DNA of 64,000 nt from Arion vulgaris (Eukaryota > Mollusca > Gastropoda > Stylommatophora > Arionidae). The notes below the pieces were generated by a model. It was not told the DNA's origin. It made no database searches and saw only the letters and a program-made list of their open reading frames with translations. Each line of letters starts with the position of its first letter. The first letter of the stretch is position 1. Of the stretch, positions 54,640 to 64,000 are shown piece after piece. Made by a program: the position numbers and the translations under genes. The DNA is taken from positions 15,005,317 to 15,069,316 of the forward strand of contig CM036755.1 of assembly GCA_020796225.1 (NCBI GenBank). Direction: 5' to 3'.

Positions 54640-54835
54640 CTTTTCTTGTATTTATTGCTCTTTAACCATCATTTTTCGCCGTATATTTGGGCTTTATGAT
54701 CTTCGACTAAGCGTATGTCTACAATATGCACTCTTTCTGACTATTTGAGCTTGTTCCGGATTCGGAACATTCTCAGCCATTAGAGACACATGTGCTTGTC
54801 ACACAAATGATCATTTTCCGGCTGTTTAGTCATGA
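54640..54835 (+). repeat. Dispersed repeat module downstream of the I-like tail
   Basis: Plus-strand partner of 4,505-4,735. It follows the (ATAAC)n tail directly and is cut by RTE-C at 54,846. Confidence 0.65.
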
Positions 54836-54845
54836 AAGAGAAGAA

Positions 54846-55687
54846 AATAGCTAACACCAGCGAAGGAAACAACCTCGGAGAGCTCTTAAATGAATTTCTT
54901 TTGCAGACGATCAGGCAATCATATCAACAACAGAAGAACAGCTACAACAACACATTAACAGACTCAAGTTAGCATGTAACGACTACAACATGAGAATAAA
55001 CATCGATAAAACAGAAGTAATGACATTCGCCAGAGAGGAAAGCACTACCAATATCTCCATCGACAATAGCCTCACTAAAACAAGTAAAAGACTTCACATA
55101 CCTGGGGAGCATTTTTTCAGCAAACGGAATAATAACTAATGAAATTCAACACAGATGCAACAAAGCAAATCAAAGGATAGGACAAATGGCGCCAATTTTA
55201 AGATGCAAACACGTCACCATGATCACAAAAAGAGCTATGTTCAACACAATCTTTCTCCCCACATTATGTTACCAGTGCCAAACCTGGACACTGACAACAA
55301 ACGATAGAAGAAAACTAGTCACAACAGAGATGAAGTGTCTACGCAGAATGCTGGGTGTAACAAGAAGAGACCAGTTGAGAAATGAAGACATCAGGAAAAG
55401 TGGGTACAACATCAGTACTAGACTTCATCAAGAAACAACAAATTAAATGTTTCGGCCACGTAAGCAGATTACCAACAGACAGTGCACCTCAAAAGCAATG
55501 CTGTTCCGATACAATGGGTACAAGCAAAAGGCTGGCCACGCAAAAGATGGACCTCAGAGATAACAGAGGCGACGAAAGAGACTATCTACGAAGCGCATAC
55601 AAAGGCCTGTTTTAGAAATCTCTTCTTGACCTGACGCTGTGAGGCAAACAGGATTCGAGAAAGAAAGAAAGAGAAGAAGAAGAAGAA
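54846..55687 (+). pseudogene. RTE-C copy, 3' half
   Basis: Starts within RT between motifs B and C (ATAGCTAACACCAGCGAAGG, same as 41,540) and runs to the end: FADDQAI (frameshifted), MRINIDKTEVMTFAREES, KRAMFNTIFLPTLCYQCQTW, MKCLRRMLGVTRRDQLRNED, then KCFGHVSRLPTDSAPQK. It ends in AGAAGAAGAAGAAGAAG. Very similar to 41,540-42,380, so both are recent. Confidence 0.8.
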
Positions 55688-56238
55688 GCATGTATATATG
55701 TGTATGTATTCCAAAATGTAAATCCCAATCTTCATCTACACAGCAAGTATTAAAGAAAAGACTACTCCGCTATGTACTCCAGATTGCTTTTGTATTTCTC
55801 ATCTAGTTCTAACATATAGGCTGAAATCAATACATTGCCAATGCACTAGCGTCTTATCAGCAATAAAGTGGCGCACAACAACCTATGTGCCTTAGCAACG
55901 CCTCATGTTTAGGCAAGTCAAAACATTGGGCAGACATGTTCTGAGTACGAGCCAACATCAAATTATCTTCATTTATATCTGACACAGTCAGGTGGTTCTT
56001 GTTATTCCAAACATTTAGTTGTTACTCTGGTTATAGCGGTTCAGTGTATCCTCTTATTGGCACTTATTCGCTCATTCCTTATATTCCCAACATACAGCAG
56101 GCATACTTCTTATTCATACAAGCCAATCATTTATTTTTTATTCTCACTATTCATTCTTTCTTTTATTTCGTCCACCAAGTTATTCCTCTTATTTCTACCA
56201 TCTACACACCCATATCGTTTCACGTCTACAGTTTTAGT
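55688..56238. other. No gene seen
   Basis: The frames at 55,999-56,359 are hydrophobic and T-rich but lack any family motif; they probably reflect base composition. Confidence 0.45.
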
Positions 56239-56520
56239 CTGGGAACACGTAATAACAAAGTACAAAAGTTTTACAAAAACAATGGCAATTCATTCATTCA
56301 TTCATTTCATTTTAACCTTTGTAATATCTTTGTCAAAGTCTATATGTAGTGTTCTGTGACATTCGTTACTTTTGTTGTATCGTTTGCTTTGTAAAGGACT
56401 TTTGGTCGAAACGTTGCTGTGAATTGTCATTGTTTTTGTATTTGGTAAAACTACAGTGTTTTTTTTATTACGTTTTTCGCCATTCTACATAGTTTTACTG
56501 CAGTCTCCATCTATATTGAC
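56239..56520 (+). mobile_element. PLE 3' end fragment
   Basis: GTTTGCTTTGTAAAGGACTT, TTGGTCGAAACGTTGCTG, ATTGTCATTGTTTTTGTA and AAAACTACAGT match 35,530-35,620. ATAGTTTTACTGCAGTCTC then matches 35,638-35,660. A short piece of this last segment also occurs at 12,383-12,405. A duplicated (ATTC)n run lies near 56,290. Confidence 0.75.
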
Positions 56521-56715
56521 ATGATTTGTAGTCGAACCATTCAGTTATTTCTCTTATTCCAACAACCGAATTATTTCTCGTTGCCCAGCTCTATAGTTAT
56601 TCAAAAACAATAATTTGTATAACGTTTCCCGAGACTATTTACTTTTCCATATTTTATTAATTGCATATTGTTTCAGTTTTTCTGTTTATTATTTATGTAT
56701 GATTTAAAACACTTT

Positions 56716-59200
<2,485 letters not shown>

Positions 59201-60094
59201 TTTCACATCTGTCAACTTAGTTTTCATCCATTTATTTGATGACTTGATAATACTATTAATATCGATATAGAGGGAAACTACAGTAATACTACCAACAAAA
59301 GTTTGGAAATTACAACAATATTTGTCAACCGTCCGGTATCATGAATACTTTTGTTCTTCCTAAGTATTTTCTTCACTATTGCTTTCGAAAATAATTTGTG
59401 AAATAAAATTGATCATTAGTTTGACAAGCTCAACACATCTACTTGTAGAAAACAGTATTTATTACTGCAGTACTGGCTTAGCTAACCATCACTTAATAGA
59501 TAAGGGGGTTATTATTGCCAGTGTCACCGTGGCGACCAAGGAATCACTGTCAACCTTCCTGTTCCAGGTCTCACATTTCTCATCGCAAGTCTACACCCAG
59601 CAGAGTAAGAGAAGGGTGCTGCATGCAGCTGTAGACCGTTGTTGTTCAATCGATATTAGCACGGGTTGAAACTGGTACGGCAACAATACAATAACGATAC
59701 TTGGCACAGCCCAGCCAGGTTTACCATCCAAGCGTACCAAACCTGTTTACGATATGTTTGACTCTTCGTCTTTTGGCCTATTCTCATTTATTTCTATTAA
59801 CATTGAAAAAAATGTTCGTCTAGTAAGAAGTAATATGGTCACGTGATGATTGTGATGAATGTAAATAACGGTTTGCTTGCTGGCGGTAGTCACATGACGA
59901 CACGCTATCAGATTAAACATCCAAACCGTGTATTATTAATATAATATGGCTGACGTTAATGCGGCGTTATAGATTTATGACTGGAAGAAAAGATCTAGTG
60001 AAAACTATGAGCAGCGTAACTTCTTTAGTAGAATGAGGACGAAATTTAACACATAAGTAAAGACATTTTTAAAAACATATTCGCAGTCTTTATA
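59201..60094. other. No gene seen
   Basis: Short frames only, without motifs. I see no repeat shared with the rest of the window. Confidence 0.5.
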
Positions 60095-60303
60095 TTGCAT
60101 GAAATGAAAATCGTGACATATCCTTGACAGGACGTAGCCATAAACCACAGCAAACGAGTTGTTGATTTTCTAGGCACCACTTACACGTTCAGTAGTTTGC
60201 CATTGCTTTCTGAGCTGTGAGGTCTATTTTTACCTTTCTGTAAAAATCCCACGAAAACGAATTTGCTTCCATATTTGCCCACCGTGGGGTTTGAACTGTA
60301 AGA
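60095..60303 (-). repeat. SINE-2 copy
   Basis: Plus strand reads GGACGTAGCCATAAACCACA, ACACGTTCAGTAGTTTGCCA and CCCACCGTGGGGTTTGAACT. The last is the reverse of box B (GTTCAAACCCC). It ends before the box A part, so the head is truncated. Confidence 0.75.
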
Positions 60304-60663
60304 ATTTACAAACAGAAAAACGCCACTTTAAAGTACCACATCTGGAGTTATACAAGGCAGTAGTAAACCACATATGTGCTTTTCAATGTCAGTGTTACAG
60401 AAGAGTCCTCCGTATATCATGGACAGAGAAGAGAACAATTAGATCAATCCAGATACAAACCACAATAAAAGAAAATTGACTGATGCTACACATCAGTGGC
60501 GGCTCGTGGTCATTTTTCTTTGTGGGGCCAGACACAATTTTCGGAAAAATCATGGTTTTTGGACTATTTACTATTATTTGTCTATTCCGGGAAGTTATTT
60601 CCCTTTCGGAAAAGAACAAATGCTTCTGTTCTGCAACAGCTTGATATTAAAGAGATTTGGCTA

Positions 60664-61080
60664 TTCCTCGTCATCCTCATCATCATCAAATAGCTTGTCA
60701 TGAGCAGAACTTTGCCACTCCAACAGTAATCCGGAATTTCTCTCTCTCATAGGTCAGATGTCCTGCCTCTGCAGCTATCATGTTCAAACCATCAGTTACA
60801 TCCCGAATCCATCTTCTCTGTGGTCCTCCTTCTCTCCCTTAACGGCATGCCTTCCTCCGTACGTCCTCTCCAGCCCCCATGTCTCTCTATATGTCCAAAA
60901 TATCTCAATTCTCTCTTTCCCATCGGTAGCATCAGCCAGCTTTTTCTGACCCTGAGTTCCTTCTGCATAGATTCATTTGCTCTCCTCTCTGTCCATGACA
61001 CACGGATGACTCCTTTGCAACACCCATGTTCTTCTTCTTCTGTTCTCACTAGATTGGGATTTCGGATTCTCTAATAAAGG
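60664..61080 (-). pseudogene. RTE-A-like copy, minus strand, inside the hAT element
   Basis: Minus strand: CKGVIRVSWTERRANESMQK, ELRVRKSWLMLPMGKRELRY, FGHIERHGGW and RERRRTTEKMDSG, ending with CATCATCATCAAATAGC (plus strand) at 60,685-60,703. A subtype of RTE-A diverged from the other copies. Confidence 0.75.
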
Positions 61081-61169
61081 CAGCTGTCTGTCTCAGATTA
61101 TCAGCCACGCCATACAGTTTGTCTTGACGCTAGTGTAAGTGGGTCACCTCTTTCTTCTCAAGTCTACAT

Positions 61170-61560
61170 ACTGGGGCAGTTCTGTAGGATATAAATCCTA
61201 TGATTTCTGCTTCCCGTTTGTGCCGACTCTTCCAGTAGTAAGTTTTGGCCACCTCGTGATGGTAGGTCTGACATTCTTACTGCGTGGCTAAATCTCCGAG
61301 GCAGATTGGCAACCGTAGAATCCGTTATCCCATTCCTCATTGTGAGGGGTCGTTGCACCATGGTATGCGCCTTACGGCTTGGTGCATCCGTTTTCTGCAA
61401 GTATTTGTTTCGGGTTACCATTCCCTAGCAGACACGTGCATCCGATTTCAGTCAAATCTCCTTAATCGCCTCTTACGACATGCGTGGCAGGCAACAGTGG
61501 TTTTATTCTTTACACCCCAAATTTGGCCCCGGTAACCACTCGGGCGACACCCATATTCAA
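61170..61560 (-). repeat. SINE-3-like repeat, longest copy
   Basis: Minus strand begins GTCGCCCGAGTGGTTACCGG, then GGGGTGTAAAGAATAAAACC, GCATGTCGTAAGAGGCGATT and AATGGTAACCCGAAAC, with a further 250 bp (GGGATAACGGATTCTACGG, ATCCTACAGAACTGCCCC). At nearly 400 bp it is long for a SINE and may instead derive from a LINE 5' region. Confidence 0.6.
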
Positions 61561-61714
61561 AAGCACACATATGCTTTTCACTGCCTCATGAAATGTCCAT
61601 GCAACACACCCACACGTTGGCTATTAAAGACCATAAAATGAAAGTCAATTAAATATTTCGGCCACATCAAACGACATGGGTGGCTAGAGAAGAGTTTTTT
61701 TAATTAAAAAGTAT
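61561..61714. other. Mixed RTE-A scraps
   Basis: CACATATGCTTTTCACTGCC (minus strand) matches the KAVEKHICAFE part of RTE-A. TTTCGGCCACATCAAACGAC (plus) matches FGHIKRH. Both are short and in opposite orientations. Confidence 0.5.
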
Positions 61715-61885
61715 CGCCCACCTGCCCAAAATGTTCGTAGCGCGTTGAATGATGGGTGACAAGCCCCCTGTGAGTGCGGTTCAATTCTGTGGGCTGGCAA
61801 AAAAGCTACAGGTTCTCCAGATTAAGGTGTTCGTGGCACCGAACCGAAGGGTTACGATGTTCATGGCGCCGACTCGAAAAAAAAG
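61715..61885 (+). repeat. SINE-4 copy
   Basis: GTTCGTAGCGCGTTGAATGA, box B GTGCGGTTCAATTCTGTGGG, then GGTGTTCGTGGCACCGAACC and GAAGGGTTACGATGTTCATG. It matches the minus-strand copy at 18,769-18,978. Confidence 0.75.
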
Positions 61886-62384
61886 TATCTACGTGAATAC
61901 CGCCAGCGCGACTATAAATATCGTGAGTGGTTTTTAAATATATAATCTCTTCGTAAATTTTTCAGCTGTGTAAACGAAAGTGAAAGTACATTGTCGTTGA
62001 GAAATGTATATTGATGGAATGGGCTATTTCATAAACTATTCTATGATGATTACCAACTTATTTCTATTATGTTCTATAATCTTATACTATTTTTATATAT
62101 AATTCGTGATTCAATCGATAATTAAAATAACTATTTAATCAAGAAATTAGTTGAGCGCTTAAGAATAAATTCAGCTACCGGAAGAATGTAAATGACGTAA
62201 TTGTTTTAACAATTATCATTTCAGGTAGACGTAAAATGTCAAAGGTCGCAATGTTACATCGTAGATAGGCACATTTTAAAATGAACTACTGAAAAATATT
62301 GCGCTGCAATATGCGTGACTGTATTCAGACTGTATATTATATTTTTAAAATTATATTTTATATATTATTATGATATAATATTTA

Positions 62385-62746
62385 AATTTTAGTGTTATAT
62401 ATTCAACTTTCAAAGCTAATCAGTGGCAAGTTAAAAGTAATATTTATAAAGAAATAATTTTATAAATAATAACTACACGTTACTTACTTTTGGTTTGAGT
62501 GGGGGGCGGCCAGACCTTACTTGCCCTTAATGACCAGGGGCGTATACTAATTAAGGAGAAAAGACGCTGAATTTCAGATTTCAGACTGTGTGATGTTTAG
62601 CGTTATATATCAACTTTCAAAGCTAATCAGTACCGCGTTGAAAGTAATAATTTTGAACAAATAATTTTTAAAATTAATAAACACACGTTACTCAAAATGG
62701 TTGGTGGGGCCTGTCCCCACTGGCCATTAATAACGAGCCGTCCCTG
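62385..62746. repeat. Direct duplication of the hAT right arm
   Basis: ATTCAACTTTCAAAGCTAAT and ACACGTTACT are followed by a GGGGCGGCC or GGGGCCTG block and CTTAATGACCAGGGGCG or CATTAATAACGAGCCG. These occur once from 62,385 and again from 62,600. The inner copy ends in an imperfect terminus (CCAGGGGCG), so it may be a nested second element or an arm duplication. Confidence 0.7.
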
Positions 62747-63059
62747 CTACAAATAAGAATGTTAAATTTGATGCATTTTGAACACGAAGGGTTGGAGAAG
62801 ACCCTTATGGAAGAAGGCATTCCAGCAAAGAGGAGGAAGTCTATGGAAAAGAAGAATTCAGGATTTTACTGATAATCTGAGCAGGACTGCTACAGAGGCG
62901 GGGTAGCAAAGCTCTGATCAGGACACGCTACTTGATGATGATATTCCGATAGCACAGTTTTTTAAAGAGAATAAGTACAAAAGACATTGAAAAAACATAT
63001 TAGATATTTGGTGGTAGTTAAAAGTGAATGGAAAATGTTTTAGCCACAATCGGGTTATT

Positions 63060-64000
63060 TGTTACTAAACTGACGTCATTGCACTCCGGGCAAGACCCAT
63101 ATGTGCTCAGTCTCTCCTAACAGATATCGAAGAGTATGCATACTGATGGTTCCCGTGGCTCGCTGATTAAACACACCTCTCACTCTGCCTCTCAGGCATC
63201 CAGTTCGACTTGTACAACGGGTAACTCCAAACTGCCTAAACCGTTTGATCGATTCAACATCCATTGTAGTGTCCTCATCCAACAGACAGTCGCAAAGAGA
63301 CAGAAGAACATCCCCTTATCCATCTTCAACTCCCCAACAATTGATGCTGTTGATGCAAGCCTGTCCGCTCTATCATTACCGCAAACACCCGCATGCCCAG
63401 GACAGTATATCCACGTAAGCCTCTGGAGGTTAGAAACTTCTATAGACGACATCCACTCATACCGAAACCTGCCCTTCTGGATCTTGTGAAGCATCGACTG
63501 AGAGTCAGATACAACAACTGTCCCAGTAAATGAAGTCCTAGAGAGCCAATGGAGGGCAGCAGTAACGGCCTCAACCTCCATCCTCATACTAGAAGTAGTT
63601 GTCCTGTACACCCCACTTCGCTCCGCAACAACCCTACCATTCGCATTAGCCAAGAAGCCCCAGCCGGACTTCTCACCACGATGAACAGACCCTTTGGTTT
63701 ATACAACATCATGATCCCTTGCATTATCTTCTATCAGCTGCTTAACTGCGAGATCAGCCTTCATGTTGCCCCAATCTCTACATTCTCTTCCAAGAGTAAT
63801 GATAACGTTGAGATAGTTGGTCATGCTACCATCTGTTGGGATCCATTCTTCCCCTTTCGGTAGGGTCGCAACCGTAGTCACCTGGCCAACTGTTCTCTCA
63901 GCCTGGGCCATCCACAACATGCCATGCTTGATTCTCGTGCCCTTAACATCATTAGTGTTCTTGTACAGTGGATGTCTCTTATCCGCAGTAACCCGCATAT
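63060..64000 (-). pseudogene. I-like element subfamily 1, running off the window end
   Basis: Minus strand from the window end: VTADKRHPLYKNTNDVKGTR (63,940-64,000), MAQAERTVGQVTTVATLPKG, then RNase H in two frames: first Asp region near 63,700 (damaged), SSMRMEVEAV, VVVSDSQSML and YCPGHAGVCGNDRADRLAS. It ends at the TTTAGTAACAAATAACC 3' terminus. Closely similar to 29,949-30,870, and useful as the uninverted reference for that copy. The RT lies beyond the window. Confidence 0.85.

Larger units (their letters stand above)
60494..62746. mobile_element. hAT-like DNA transposon, decayed and filled with repeats
   Basis: 8-bp target duplications CTACACAT (60,486-60,493) and CTACAAAT (62,747-62,754), one mismatch. 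Termini: CAGTGGCGGCTCGTGG on the left and, in reverse complement, CAGGGACGGCTCGTTA on the right. Both arms have GTGGGGCC-type subterminal text. No transposase remains. The interior holds RTE-A pieces, SINE-3 and SINE-4. About 150 bp of the right arm are duplicated (62,385-62,540 and 62,590-62,746). Confidence 0.85.
60325..62945 (+). pseudogene. RTE-A copy split by a hAT element
   Basis: The left part (60,325-60,493) encodes CAFQCQCYRRVLRISWTEKR and TIRSIQ. The right part (62,747-62,945) resumes at CTACAAATAAGAATG, has EGLEKTLMEEGIPAKRRK, and ends TACTTGATGATGATA. Compared with 7,100-7,120 (GATGCTACAAATAAGAATGC), the junction shows the hAT insertion with its 8-bp duplication. Confidence 0.85.

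Overview
The window looks like repeat-dense intergenic DNA from an invertebrate animal genome. It is AT-rich and full of decayed non-LTR retrotransposons, a Penelope-like element carrying a GIY-YIG nuclease, hAT, piggyBac and Tc1/mariner-type DNA transposons, tRNA-derived SINEs and very long minisatellites. I found no host protein-coding gene, rRNA, functional tRNA or CRISPR array. The overall flavour suggests a lophotrochozoan such as a mollusc, but that is only an impression; nothing here fixes the species.

Main families, with working names. RTE-A to RTE-E are APE-type non-LTR elements, mostly 5'-truncated, ending in short (TGA)n, (ATT)n or (AAG)n tails. 'I-like' elements carry a reverse transcriptase followed by an RNase H domain and come in at least two subfamilies. 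PLE is Penelope-like. SINE-1 to SINE-4 have tRNA-like heads with box A and/or box B. Also present are a hAT MITE pair, a larger hAT-like element, a deleted piggyBac-like element, and one nearly intact IS630/Tc1/mariner-type element (22,189-24,302) whose transposase is broken by a single stop codon.

Layout. 1-5.2 kb: RTE-A and I-like relics and unclassified repeat modules. 5.4-10 kb: RTE-A between inverted repeats, SINEs, two minisatellites. 10.9-15.8 kb: 61-bp satellite, RTE-B, SINE-2, a LINE tail with RNase H. 16.1-21.9 kb: SINE-1, two hAT MITEs, I-like RNase H, and a 45-bp array made from a SINE head. 22.2-24.3 kb: the Tc1/mariner-type element. 25-36 kb: two PLE copies in opposite orientation, an I-like copy with a 5' inversion, RTE relics. 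37-43 kb: 43-bp satellite, then RTE-C carrying both an RTE-B and a piggyBac-like insertion. 44.5-49.5 kb: three minisatellites and RTE-D. 50-55.7 kb: the longest I-like copy and RTE-C. 56.7-59.2 kb: a 2.5-kb TCTA/TCTG tract. 60-64 kb: RTE-A split by a hAT element, and an I-like copy running off the end.

The coding pieces do not act together as a pathway. What they record is an order of insertion: target-site duplications can be read directly at about a dozen junctions, so much of the nesting can be dated relatively. The points most worth a second look are a 137-bp insert with 11-bp duplications that holds a hammerhead-ribozyme-like fold, the SINE-head array carrying repeated Pol III box A motifs, the long-spaced DDE transposase with one nonsense codon, and minisatellites that repeatedly start at the ends of retroelements.
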